Source of the DNA: UBA7672 sp030824255
Lineage (GTDB): Bacteria > Pseudomonadota > Alphaproteobacteria > Caulobacterales > Hyphomonadaceae
Direction of reading: 5' to 3'
DNA: 64,000 nucleotides
Assembly: GCA_942493305.1 (NCBI GenBank)
Contig: OW818686.1
Span: 2,666,001-2,730,000, forward strand
The position numbers and the translations under genes were made by a program. The notes beneath the pieces were generated by a model. That model made no database searches. It saw nothing but the letters and a program-made list of their open reading frames with translations, and was not told the DNA's origin. Positions 1 to 8,138 of the stretch are shown one piece after another. Position 1 is the first letter of the stretch. Every line of letters begins with the position of its first letter.

Positions 1-558
1 TACCGAGACATTCGCAAAACCCAGCTCCCGCGCAATTGCCGCGATCCGCTGCTCATGCGCCGGCCACGCCCAGCCATGCAGGCAGGCGATCGCGCAACTC
101 GTCAGGCCCGCATCGCGCGCTGCTTTCAGGTCTGCGTGAACGCGTCCTTCATCCAGCGGCGTCAGAATCTCGCCTTCCGCCGTTACACGCTCCCTCGCTT
201 CGATCACGTGCGTCTGAAGCTGATCTGGCTTCATGATATGTCGCGCGAAAATATCCGGCCGTGCCTGATTGCCGATCTCCAGCAGGTCGCCAAAGCCTTC
301 TGTCACCACCAGGAGTGTCGGCGCGCCCTTGCGTTCCAGCAGCGCATTGGTCGCCACGGTCGTACCCATGCGGATGGATGCGATTTCCGTATTGCCATCC
401 TCGGACAGGATGGTGCGGATGGCTTCCACCGCTGCGTCCGCATACCGGCCGGGGTTTTCCGACAGCAGCTTTCGCACGACTTCCCGGCCGTCAGGCCCGC
501 GCGCCACGACGTCCGTGAAAGTGCCCCCCCGGTCAATCCAGAAATGCCATCCTGCCAT
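1..558 (-). CDS. HyuA-type hydantoinase/5-oxoprolinase, N-terminal part
   Basis: This gene runs off the left edge; the first 186 residues are visible with no stop. The N-terminus begins MAGWHFWIDRGGTFTDVVA, the hallmark phosphate-binding start of the HyuA/oxoprolinase ATP-dependent amidohydrolase family. It is followed by the family-typical MGTTVATNALLERKG segment. These enzymes hydrolyse cyclic amides such as 5-oxoproline or hydantoins at the cost of ATP in the cytoplasm. Some family members carry a fused HyuB domain; that cannot be judged here. The start at 558 is preferred over the ATG at 550 because it keeps the residues in front of the WIDRGG motif. The gene is divergent from the acylase gene, with about 80 bases between them. 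The substrate is unknown. Confidence 0.85.
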   Translation of the reverse strand, partial: MAGWHFWIDRGGTFTDVVARGPDGREVVRKLLSENPGRYADAAVEAIRTILSEDGNTEIASIRMGTTVATNALLERKGAPTLLVVTEGFGDLLEIGNQARPDIFARHIMKPDQLQTHVIEARERVTAEGEILTPLDEGRVHADLKAARDAGLTSCAIACLHGWAWPAHEQRIAAIARELGFANVSV

Positions 559-640
559 GCAGCCAGCTTTGGAAGGCCAGCAATGCTTTGACAAGCCCGC
601 CCGGCCGGGCTGATCCTCCGTTCCGGACGAGGGAGAGATC

Positions 641-3076
641 ATGAAGCGCAGCACCATCATCGGCGGCCTGCTGGCCATTGCCGCGTCGGCGGGCGCCATC
701 GCCACTTTCGCCCAGTCTCCCACATCCACGGCCATCGCGCGGGACGCATGGTCGGTGAAAGGCCTCGCCGCACCGGCGGAGATCGTGGTGGATCATTGGG
801 GCGTGCCCCACATCTTCGCCGCGTCGCAGCGGGATGCCTTCTTCCTGCAGGGCTACAACGCCGCGCGCGACCGCCTCTGGCAGATCGATCTCTGGCGCAA
901 GCGTGGCCTTGGCCGTCTCTCTGCTTCCTTCGGCCCCGCCTATGTGGAGCAGGACAGGGCGGCGCGCCTCTTCCTCTATCGCGGCGACATGGAAGCGGAA
1001 TGGAACGCCTATTCGCCAGACGCACGCGCCACCGTCGAAGCGTTTGCGGCCGGCATCAACGCCTATGTTGGCGAGGTGAAATCCGGCGCCAAGCCGCTGC
1101 CCGTCGAATTCAAGCTGACCGACTCCCAGCCGGAAGCGTGGATCCCGGAAGACGTGCTGCGCATCCGCAGCCACGCGCTGGTCTCCAACGTCACGTCAGA
1201 AGTCGCGCGCGCCCGCGTTGCCTGCGTCGGCGGCATCGAGGCGGATGAACTACGTCGCAAGCTCAATCCCGATGGCCACAAGCGCGTCATCCCCGCTGGC
1301 CTCGATCCGTGCGACATTCCCGAGGATGTGCTCGGCGACTACGTCCTCGCGACGCAGCAGGTGGACTTCGCCCCGCTCTCCGCGGAGCAGCGCGCCGCCG
1401 CCGATCCCGCCACGCAGCTGGCCAATGTGATGGAGGCCCAGCTCTACGAAGGCTCCAACAACTGGGTCGTCGCCCCCGGCAAGACGGAAAGCGGTCGTCC
1501 CATCATGGCGAACGATCCCCATCGCCAGCTCGGCGTGCCCTCGCTCCGCTATGTCGTGGGTCTTTCCGCGCCCGGCATGGAGATCATCGGCGCGGGCGAG
1601 CCCGCCTTGCCCGGCGTGTCGCTCGGCCACAACAACGACATCGCTTTCGGCATCACGATCTTCGCAATGGATCAGGAAGACCTGTACGTCTACGAAACCA
1701 ACCCGCGCGATCCCGACGCCTACCGTTACAGGGGCAAGTGGGAGAAGATGAAAGTCACGCGCGAGACGATCGATGTGAAGGGTGAAGCCCCGCGTGAGGT
1801 CGCGCTGAAATTCACGCGGCACGGCCCGATGCTGAAAGCAGATGGGGTCAAGAACCGCGCGTATGCGATGCGCAGCGTCTGGTTCGAGCCGGGCGTCGCC
1901 GGCTATTTCGGCGCCTCCCGTCTCACGCACGCGAAGGACTGGAAGGACTTCAAGGCCGCCAGCAATGCGTGGGGCGCTCCGCCGCTGAATCTCGTCTACG
2001 CCGACACCAAGGGCAATATCGGCTGGGCCGCATCCGGCCGCACGCCGGTTCGCAAGAACTGGGACGGCCTCATGCCTGTGCCCGGCGATGGCCGCTATGA
2101 GTGGAACGGCTTCTTCGCCAAGGACCTGCTGCCGTCTTCCTTCAATCCAGAGCAGGGCTTCTTCGCCACTGCCAACGAATACAACCTGCCTGCCGATTAT
2201 CCGGCGGAAGAACGCAAGGTCGCCTTCGAGTGGACCGATCCCTCGCGCGTGACGCGCATCAAGGAGGTGCTCGCCGCCGACGCCAGGGTCAGCCTCTACG
2301 ACTCCATGCAGCTTCAGGGCGACGCCGTGAGCCCGCAGGCGCGTCGTCTCGTCAAGCTGGTGAAGAGCACGCCCGGCGGCACGGTCAACATCAATGTCGA
2401 TCACGCCATCAAGCTGCTCACCTCGTGGGACGGCCACATGGCGGTCGATAGTCCCGCCGCCGCGATCTACGAAACCTGGTCAACCAGGTATCTGGGCAAG
2501 GCCGTTGTTGCGCGGGTTACGCCCGCCGCCGCGCGAGAGTTGGTCGGCGGCGGACATCTCGAAGCCATCGTCACGTATCTCGAGAACCCAGACACGCGCC
2601 TGGGCGCAAGGCCGCTGGAAGCCCGCAACGAAGTGATCCTCGAAAGCCTGAAGGCCGCCACGGATGAACTGGCTCAACGGCTTGGCTCCGATCCGCATTC
2701 ATGGGCGTGGGGTCGGCTCCACATGGCGAAATGGGAGCCCGCCATCGGCGTCCTCGCCGATCCCCAGCTGCGCGCCCAGATGACCATCGGTCCTGTCGCG
2801 ACGCCCGGCTCCGCCTCCACGCCGCGCGCGCAGAGCTATCGCGCATCGGATTTTGGCGTCACCGCCGGCGCGTCCGTCCGCTTCGTGATCGATGTTGGCG
2901 CCTGGGACAATTCGATGATGATCAACACGCCGGGCCAGTCCGCTGATCTCGGCAGCCGCCACTATCGTGACCTGTTCCCGATCTGGGCCGAGGGGGGCTA
3001 TGTCCCGCTCGCCTTCAGCCGCGAAGCGGTGGACCGGGTGGCGAGCCGGATCATCAAACTGGCGCCCGCGAACTAG
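641..3076 (+). CDS. Secreted penicillin acylase family protein (Ntn amidohydrolase)
   Basis: This 811-residue protein has a signal peptide (residues 1-24, cleavage after TFAQ likely). It has the Ntn-hydrolase architecture of penicillin/AHL acylases: an alpha-chain region with DHWGVPHIFA (51-60), then EGSNNWVV with the expected nucleophile Ser272. Autoproteolysis before that residue would release the beta chain. The length is typical for the family. GGGAGA eight bases upstream supports the start at 641. Family members hydrolyse side-chain amides (beta-lactams, acyl-homoserine lactones, acyl-amino acids) in the periplasm. The substrate cannot be told from sequence. It converges with a LuxR-type gene, which makes a link to acyl-homoserine lactones worth considering. 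Confidence 0.9.
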   Translation: MKRSTIIGGLLAIAASAGAIATFAQSPTSTAIARDAWSVKGLAAPAEIVVDHWGVPHIFAASQRDAFFLQGYNAARDRLWQIDLWRKRGLGRLSASFGPAYVEQDRAARLFLYRGDMEAEWNAYSPDARATVEAFAAGINAYVGEVKSGAKPLPVEFKLTDSQPEAWIPEDVLRIRSHALVSNVTSEVARARVACVGGIEADELRRKLNPDGHKRVIPAGLDPCDIPEDVLGDYVLATQQVDFAPLSAEQRAAADPATQLANVMEAQLYEGSNNWVVAPGKTESGRPIMANDPHRQLGVPSLRYVVGLSAPGMEIIGAGEPALPGVSLGHNNDIAFGITIFAMDQEDLYVYETNPRDPDAYRYRGKWEKMKVTRETIDVKGEAPREVALKFTRHGPMLKADGVKNRAYAMRSVWFEPGVAGYFGASRLTHAKDWKDFKAASNAWGAPPLNLVYADTKGNIGWAASGRTPVRKNWDGLMPVPGDGRYEWNGFFAKDLLPSSFNPEQGFFATANEYNLPADYPAEERKVAFEWTDPSRVTRIKEVLAADARVSLYDSMQLQGDAVSPQARRLVKLVKSTPGGTVNINVDHAIKLLTSWDGHMAVDSPAAAIYETWSTRYLGKAVVARVTPAAARELVGGGHLEAIVTYLENPDTRLGARPLEARNEVILESLKAATDELAQRLGSDPHSWAWGRLHMAKWEPAIGVLADPQLRAQMTIGPVATPGSASTPRAQSYRASDFGVTAGASVRFVIDVGAWDNSMMINTPGQSADLGSRHYRDLFPIWAEGGYVPLAFSREAVDRVASRIIKLAPAN

Positions 3077-3221
3077 CGGTACCAGTCGAGATGTTTGGGA
3101 GCCCCGGGTGGGGGATAGGAGGGCCAAGTGGCCCGTCCCCCCGTAAACCCAGTGTCTGATTTATGCCGGTCGCGGCCTCATCTGCCTACCCCCGAACCTT
3201 TGGGGGTGTGCGCCCGGTCCG

Positions 3222-4040
3222 TCAGGATTTGATCAGGCCGAGCATGACCGCCTGGATCGCGGCCTGCGTTGTGGTCTTCACGCCCAGCCGCCGCCGCGCC
3301 GCGGCGAGGTGTTCGTTCACGGTGTGCTCGGACAGGGTCAGGATTTCGCCGATCTCCCAGCTCGTCTTGCCTTGCGCGATCCATCGCAGGCACTCGATCT
3401 GGCGCGGCGTGAGCTCCTGCGTTTCGGCGGAGGCCGTGCCCCGCGCCGCCGCCACCATGCCGATCCGCTCCGCCGCGAGGGCGTAGTAGAGCGACAGCAT
3501 GTGCAGGATCGCCAGCGTGGCGCGGTCCGTCGGCAGGGCGTGCTGCACCATCATCGTCATGCCCAGCATGGAGCCGTCCGGCTGGTGCAAGGGCAGGAAG
3601 AACCCGTCCTGCAGGCTGAACTCCGCAGCCTGATGGTAGATGCCTTCCTGCTCGCGATTCAGCGCGCGCTGTTCACGGAACCGTCGCCATGTCGTCGGCT
3701 CGCTCGATGTCAGGCCGGATTTGAGCAGGTCGTCGACCGTCCCCAGCCCGTTCGCGTCGTAGTGGCGGCGCCATTCATGGTGCGTCGTGCCGCTGATCTT
3801 GCGCACGGCGGGCCGCTTGAACTTGTCTGTGCCCACGTAAAAGGAGTGATGCCCCATCCCGAACCGGCGCAGGTGCCGCGCCAGCAGGGCATCCAGCTGC
3901 TCCGGCGAGGTCGCGCCATGCGCTTCTTCCGCAAAGCTGAACACCGGGTCCCTGACGGACCCGTCGGCCAGATAGTGCGCGGAAAGCCTTGGCGTGGCGC
4001 TCATGCCCTTACGTAACGTCCCAATACCCCCATTCCCCAT
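3222..4040 (-). CDS. LuxR-family regulator with autoinducer-binding domain (solo LuxR)
   Basis: The protein has up to 272 residues. An autoinducer-binding domain covers about residues 35-185 and a C-terminal LuxR helix-turn-helix about 208-262 (ELTPRQIECLRWIAQGKT...). Of the six residues usually conserved in AHL-binding pockets, W90, Y94, D103, W118 and G146 can be placed; the proline that normally follows the Asp is Asp here. No luxI gene is in the window. The gene lies 24 bases after the CoA-transferase stop on the same strand, so it may be the last gene of that operon. The start is uncertain: ATG at 4040 has no clear ribosome site, and ATG at 4004 has AAGGG very close by. Confidence 0.85.
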   Translation of the reverse strand: MGNGGIGTLRKGMSATPRLSAHYLADGSVRDPVFSFAEEAHGATSPEQLDALLARHLRRFGMGHHSFYVGTDKFKRPAVRKISGTTHHEWRRHYDANGLGTVDDLLKSGLTSSEPTTWRRFREQRALNREQEGIYHQAAEFSLQDGFFLPLHQPDGSMLGMTMMVQHALPTDRATLAILHMLSLYYALAAERIGMVAAARGTASAETQELTPRQIECLRWIAQGKTSWEIGEILTLSEHTVNEHLAAARRRLGVKTTTQAAIQAVMLGLIKS

Positions 4041-4064
4041 GTGACATTGTTGCTAACAGGGTCG

Positions 4065-5279
4065 CTAACGCCGCGACAGGAACGCACGGTGCTCGGGGGC
4101 GGCGACCGCTATCAGAGCCTCTGCCCTGTCTCTTGTCGACAGGCCTTTCAGGCGCGCCACGCCGTACTCGGTTACGACGCAATCAACGAGACTGCCCGGT
4201 ATCGATGGCGATCCAAGTCGCGGCACGATTCGCGACGCGCCCCCAGCGGTGGCCGGCAGCGCGATTATCGATAGGCCGCCGGGCGATGCCGCCGCCGCGC
4301 GCAGGAAGTCCGGCGATCCACCGACGCTGCTGACGTGCCGGCCCTTGCGCCATTCCAGGTTGAGATTTCCTGCAAGGTCCACTTCCAGCGCCGATCCGAT
4401 CGACACAAAGCCTTCAATCTTCGCCAGAGTTCCGCTCCCGTGCGTGCCCCGTGCCGAGCGGAACGAAAAGTCGGAGTAGGACAGCCATCTGTAGAAGTCC
4501 GCATCGCCCCAGGCGACGCCGGTGATGTTCGTCGCGCCCGGATCGATCGCGCCGGATTCCATCAGCGCACGATACTCCGGCGTGATGATCCCCGAATGTA
4601 CCTTGAGCCCACGATGCAGCCGCAGAGCCGCCACCACGGCCGCCGGCGCCTCGCCAATGCCTGACTGGATCGTGGCTCCATCGGGCACGAGCTCCGCCGC
4701 CTTGCGCGCGATCTCTGCCAGCGGGCCCACAGATCGGCCCGGCGAAACTGGCGCGGCTAGCAGCGGCGCAGTCGCCGCAACGCCGAACTCAATTTCGTTT
4801 TCGGGAATGAAGTCCGCGTCTGCGATCGCCGGCATCTTCTGGTTCACCAGCGCGATCCGCCGCTGCGCATTCGGCCACACCAGCGCGGGCATGTCGCATG
4901 CAATACCGAAAGACATGCGCCCCTGACGATCCGGCGGCGCGGTGTGAAGGATGGCTACATCGAACGCCATCGCCCCCAGCGCCTCGGCGATCTCCGAATA
5001 GGGCATTGCCATCAGCTTCGTTCGCCCTGAAGCGAGCGAAGGCTCCAGCGTCGGAGACGCCATGAATGTCACAAGCTGAGCCGTGCCGGGCAGGGCGCCA
5101 TAATCGTGGCGATTGATCCCCGGTATCAGACACGACCAGAACTCCACGCCATTGGCGAGCCCCGGATTGTCGCGCAGCACGTTGTAGAAAAGTTCGCTCT
5201 CGCCCGGCCCGCCCTGGAAGTAGACGCGCTGACCGGGCCGCAGCCCGCGCACGATGTCTTCCGGATAACCCATCCTCAT
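4065..5279 (-). CDS. Acetyl-CoA hydrolase/transferase family CoA-transferase (itaconate CoA-transferase candidate)
   Basis: This 404-residue protein belongs to the Cat1/4-hydroxybutyrate CoA-transferase family (N-terminal GLRPGQRVYFQGGPGE; middle TIQSGIGEAP; C-terminal VTEYGVARLKGLS, which is diagnostic). Its ATG overlaps the TGA of the upstream lyase gene (ATGA at 5276-5279), so translation is probably coupled. In this context the likely reaction is transfer of CoA to a dicarboxylate such as itaconate. The place where family members carry the catalytic Glu (HTEM/HSEM) reads KVHSGIITPEYRALME here, so the usual Glu seems absent or shifted. The function is inferred from the neighbours: hydratase, citramalyl-CoA-lyase-like protein and acyl-CoA dehydrogenase. 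Confidence 0.85.
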   Translation of the reverse strand: MRMGYPEDIVRGLRPGQRVYFQGGPGESELFYNVLRDNPGLANGVEFWSCLIPGINRHDYGALPGTAQLVTFMASPTLEPSLASGRTKLMAMPYSEIAEALGAMAFDVAILHTAPPDRQGRMSFGIACDMPALVWPNAQRRIALVNQKMPAIADADFIPENEIEFGVAATAPLLAAPVSPGRSVGPLAEIARKAAELVPDGATIQSGIGEAPAAVVAALRLHRGLKVHSGIITPEYRALMESGAIDPGATNITGVAWGDADFYRWLSYSDFSFRSARGTHGSGTLAKIEGFVSIGSALEVDLAGNLNLEWRKGRHVSSVGGSPDFLRAAAASPGGLSIIALPATAGGASRIVPRLGSPSIPGSLVDCVVTEYGVARLKGLSTRDRAEALIAVAAPEHRAFLSRR

Positions 5280-6124
5280 GCGAGGCCAGCCGCCATCAGC
5301 AGCTTGCGCGCCCGCTCCACCACAGGCTGGTCGATCATTTTGCCATTGTGCGAGACGACGCCATCGACGCGCTGTTCCCACGCTGCCAGAACTGCCTGCG
5401 CCTCTGCGATCTCCGCCTCGCCCACGCCGAAAGCGTTGTTCAGAACGGCCACCTGATTGGGATGAATGCACATCGCGCCCGTCAGCCCCATCGCATGCGC
5501 CCGCAGCGCCTCAGAGCCAAACGCCTCAAGGTCTGTAAAGTTCGCAATCCCCGTCGCCATGCCGATGCCCATGATCCCGCGCGCCGACGCTGCATAGGCG
5601 ACCTGCATCGCGGCGAGATCCAGCGACAGCGGGCCGGGCTTCCGCCCCAGAGACAGCGAAAAGTCCTCGCTCCCAAGCGAAATGCCAATCAGCCTTGGCC
5701 CATCTGCAATGCTGCTAAGCCGCTCAAGCGCGCGTGGGCTCTCGATCACAGCCACCACGCCCACAGCATATCGTTCAAGCCGCGCCTCGTATTCCAGCGC
5801 ATCCAGCATCGCCGACAGGCTCTCCAGCTCGGATGCCTGCTCCACCTTCGGCATCACGACGGCGGTCAGTCCGGGCATCACCACCGCCTCGAGATCGTCA
5901 GCCAGCAGCGCCGCGTCATTGTTGACGCGGACCGTCACCGTCGCGCCATTGCCTGTCAGATGGCGGATTGCGTCGCCCGCCTGCGCGCGCGCCGCCGCCT
6001 TCGCTTCCGGCTGCGTGGAATCCTCGAGGTCGACGATCAGCGCATCCGCCCCGCGCGTATGCGCCTTTTCCCAGTGCTGCGGCGCCGCCGCCGGAACAAA
6101 GAGCATCGAACGCCAGTTTGCCAT
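5276..6124 (-). CDS. CitE-like HpcH/HpaI lyase ((S)-citramalyl-CoA lyase candidate)
   Basis: This 282-residue protein is a TIM-barrel lyase of the CitE family. The start ANWRSMLFVPAAAP is family-typical, as are ALIVDLEDS (metal/substrate region), VIESPRAL and ISLGSEDFS. Relatives cleave (3S)-citramalyl-CoA, malyl-CoA or citryl-CoA, with Mg2+, to acetyl-CoA plus a 2-oxoacid. The ATG at 6124 overlaps the TGA of the upstream hydratase, and its own stop overlaps the start of the CoA-transferase, so the three genes are tightly coupled. Citramalyl-CoA cleavage to pyruvate and acetyl-CoA is inferred from the cluster, not proven. A malyl-CoA thioesterase or lyase role is the main alternative. Confidence 0.88.
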   Translation of the reverse strand: MANWRSMLFVPAAAPQHWEKAHTRGADALIVDLEDSTQPEAKAAARAQAGDAIRHLTGNGATVTVRVNNDAALLADDLEAVVMPGLTAVVMPKVEQASELESLSAMLDALEYEARLERYAVGVVAVIESPRALERLSSIADGPRLIGISLGSEDFSLSLGRKPGPLSLDLAAMQVAYAASARGIMGIGMATGIANFTDLEAFGSEALRAHAMGLTGAMCIHPNQVAVLNNAFGVGEAEIAEAQAVLAAWEQRVDGVVSHNGKMIDQPVVERARKLLMAAGLA

Positions 6125-6942
6125 CACGTCACGCCGATCCTGCCACTCATGGCGACATATCCATCGCCGCCCGCCGCCCACACATCGGCGCCCGTGTCAG
6201 TATCGACCAGATTCACGGTGAAGGGCGCAAGGTCATAGACGGGTTGTTGCGCCCTGAAATCGAATGTCGCCACTTTGTCATGCGGCCGATGCCTGCGGAA
6301 ATGATCCACCAGCAGCATCGCCAGCAGCGGTCCATGAACCACCAGCCCCGGATACCCCTCCACCGTCATCGCATAGTCACGATCGTAATGGATACGATGC
6401 GCGTTGTAGGTCAGCGCCGAAAACCGGAAGAGCAGGGACGCCGTCGGTTCGATCGTTCGCGAAACCTGCGCCAGCCGTCGCTCGCCCGGTGGCAATGCCT
6501 GCGCATTTCCGCTCTTCTCGCGGAACACGATGTCGGCGTCTTCCGTCACGCATAGCGTGTCGCCGGCAAACACCTCATGCCGGAGCGTGAGAAACGCCAG
6601 GCGCCCCGTGCGGCCGGTCTTCTCTTCCAGCTTCGCAATCGTCGAAACGCGCTTCACTTCAGCGCCGAACGGAATGTCTGCGTGAAATCGCACCCGGCTC
6701 CCCGCCGCCATCCGCATTGGCAGGTCGATCGGCGGCACGATCCCGCCGCGCCGCGGATGCCCGTCCTCGCCGATCTCCGCCTGCGCTGCGCCTGGAAGAA
6801 AGCAGAGATAGTGGCCAAGCGGCGGAGCAGCGCTTTCCCGCTCGCGATCGAGCAACGCCGCCAGCCGGTCGAAAGGCCCGCGCGCGACGAAGTCCGTCGT
6901 CGTTTCGCTCCGCCCGATCCAGTCTGCCGTGTTGATGCTCAT
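6124..6942 (-). CDS. HTD2-type hydratase (FAS1-like dehydratase plus MaoC; itaconyl/mesaconyl-CoA hydratase family)
   Basis: This 272-residue double hot-dog protein has an N-terminal FAS1-like dehydratase half. The C-terminal half carries SALTYNAHRIHYDRDYA and GYPGLVVHGPLLA, the active-site segment of 3-methylfumaryl-CoA, mesaconyl-C4-CoA and itaconyl-CoA hydratases. It probably adds water across the double bond of a C5 dicarboxyl-CoA in the cytoplasm. The start at 6942 (MSINTADWIGRSE) lies seven bases beyond the dehydrogenase stop. A start further upstream would overlap that gene and lacks the conserved beginning. The position between the dehydrogenase and the CitE-like lyase supports a shared pathway. 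Confidence 0.85.
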   Translation of the reverse strand: MSINTADWIGRSETTTDFVARGPFDRLAALLDRERESAAPPLGHYLCFLPGAAQAEIGEDGHPRRGGIVPPIDLPMRMAAGSRVRFHADIPFGAEVKRVSTIAKLEEKTGRTGRLAFLTLRHEVFAGDTLCVTEDADIVFREKSGNAQALPPGERRLAQVSRTIEPTASLLFRFSALTYNAHRIHYDRDYAMTVEGYPGLVVHGPLLAMLLVDHFRRHRPHDKVATFDFRAQQPVYDLAPFTVNLVDTDTGADVWAAGGDGYVAMSGRIGVT

Positions 6943-6949
6943 CGGCGCC

Positions 6950-8107
6950 TCAGAACGATTTCGGCATGCCCAGCACATGCGTCGCCACATGGCTGAGGAT
7001 CAGGTTCGTGGAGATCGGCGCGACCTGATAAAGCCGCGTCTCGCGAAACTTGCGCTCGATGTCGTACTCCTCCGCAAAACCGAAACCGCCATGCGTCTGT
7101 ACGCAGACATCGGCGGCATACCAGCTGGCCTCCGACGCCGTCATCTTCGCCATGTTGGCCTCAGACCCGCACGGCTCGCCAGCCTCGAACAGCGCCGCCG
7201 CGTGATCCACCATCAGCGACGCCGCCGTCACCTGCACATGCGCCCGCGCGATGGGAAACTGCACGCCCTGGTTCTCGCCGATCGCCCGCCCGAACACCGA
7301 GCGCTCCTTCGCATAGGCCGACGCACGGTCGATGAAGAAGCGGCCATCCCCGATGCATTCCGCCGCAATCAGGATTCGCTCCGCATTCATGCCGTCGAGA
7401 ATATACCTGAAGCCCGCGCCCTCCCGGCCGATCAGGTTCTCCGCCGGCACTTTCATGTTGTCGAAGAACAGCTCCGTCGTCGCATGGTTCAGCATCGTGC
7501 GCACCGGCCGCACGGTCAGGCCCTTGCCCACCGCCTCCCGCATGTCGACCAGCAACACGCTCATCCCGTCCGAAGGCTTGCCCGCCTCGTCGCGCGGCGA
7601 CGTCCGGCACAGCAGCACCATCAGGTCCGAATGCTCCGCCCGGCTGATCCAGATCTTTGATCCGTTGACGACATAACTGTCGCCCTCGCGCTTCGCGAAT
7701 GTCTGTATCCGCGTCGTGTCCGTGCCGCTGGTGGGCTCCGTCACGCCGAACGCCTGCAGCCTGATCTCGCCGCTCGCGACCTTCGGAAGCCACTTGTCCT
7801 TCTGCGCCTCGCTGCCATGCCGCAGCAGCGTGCCCATCGTGTACATCTGCGCATGGCACGCTGCGCCATTCGCGCCCGAGCGATGGATTTCCTCCAGCAC
7901 CGCGCAAGCCGCCGAAATCCCCAGACCCGCCCCGCCATATTCCTCGGGGATCAGCACCGAGAGCCACCCCGCCTCCGTCAGCGCGTTCACGAACGCCGTG
8001 GGATAAGCCCGCTCCCGGTCCAGCCCGCGCCAGTATTCGCCGGGAAACCGCGTGCACAGCTTGCGCACCGCGTCGCGGATTTCGGGATGTGTCTCTGCCT
8101 TGCTCAT
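6950..8107 (-). CDS. Acyl-CoA dehydrogenase
   Basis: This 385-residue flavoprotein of the acyl-CoA dehydrogenase superfamily has the usual motifs: GISAACAVLEEIHRSGANG, QAFGVTEPTSGTDTTRIQT (the FAD/substrate TEP-GS segment), and C-terminal THGGFGFAEEYDIERKFRETR. It would oxidise a short or branched acyl-CoA to the 2-enoyl-CoA and pass electrons to ETF. The start at 8107 (MSKAETHPEIRDAVRKL) is chosen because upstream residues overlap the TetR gene. In Pseudomonas itaconate clusters an acyl-CoA dehydrogenase gene accompanies the transferase, hydratase and lyase, although the three-step route does not need it. Its exact substrate here is unknown. Confidence 0.92.
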   Translation of the reverse strand: MSKAETHPEIRDAVRKLCTRFPGEYWRGLDRERAYPTAFVNALTEAGWLSVLIPEEYGGAGLGISAACAVLEEIHRSGANGAACHAQMYTMGTLLRHGSEAQKDKWLPKVASGEIRLQAFGVTEPTSGTDTTRIQTFAKREGDSYVVNGSKIWISRAEHSDLMVLLCRTSPRDEAGKPSDGMSVLLVDMREAVGKGLTVRPVRTMLNHATTELFFDNMKVPAENLIGREGAGFRYILDGMNAERILIAAECIGDGRFFIDRASAYAKERSVFGRAIGENQGVQFPIARAHVQVTAASLMVDHAAALFEAGEPCGSEANMAKMTASEASWYAADVCVQTHGGFGFAEEYDIERKFRETRLYQVAPISTNLILSHVATHVLGMPKSF

Positions 8108-8138
8108 ACGGGCAGTCTGCAATGCCTTTGCGTCCGCG

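Noticed and set aside
1250..2437. 395-residue minus-strand frame opposite the acylase
   Set aside because: It is antisense to a gene with a clear signal peptide and catalytic motif; GC-rich DNA often leaves such frames open.
3196..3217. ACCCCC/GGGGGT hairpin behind the LuxR gene
   Set aside because: The stem is short and no T-run follows on either strand; too weak to call a terminator.
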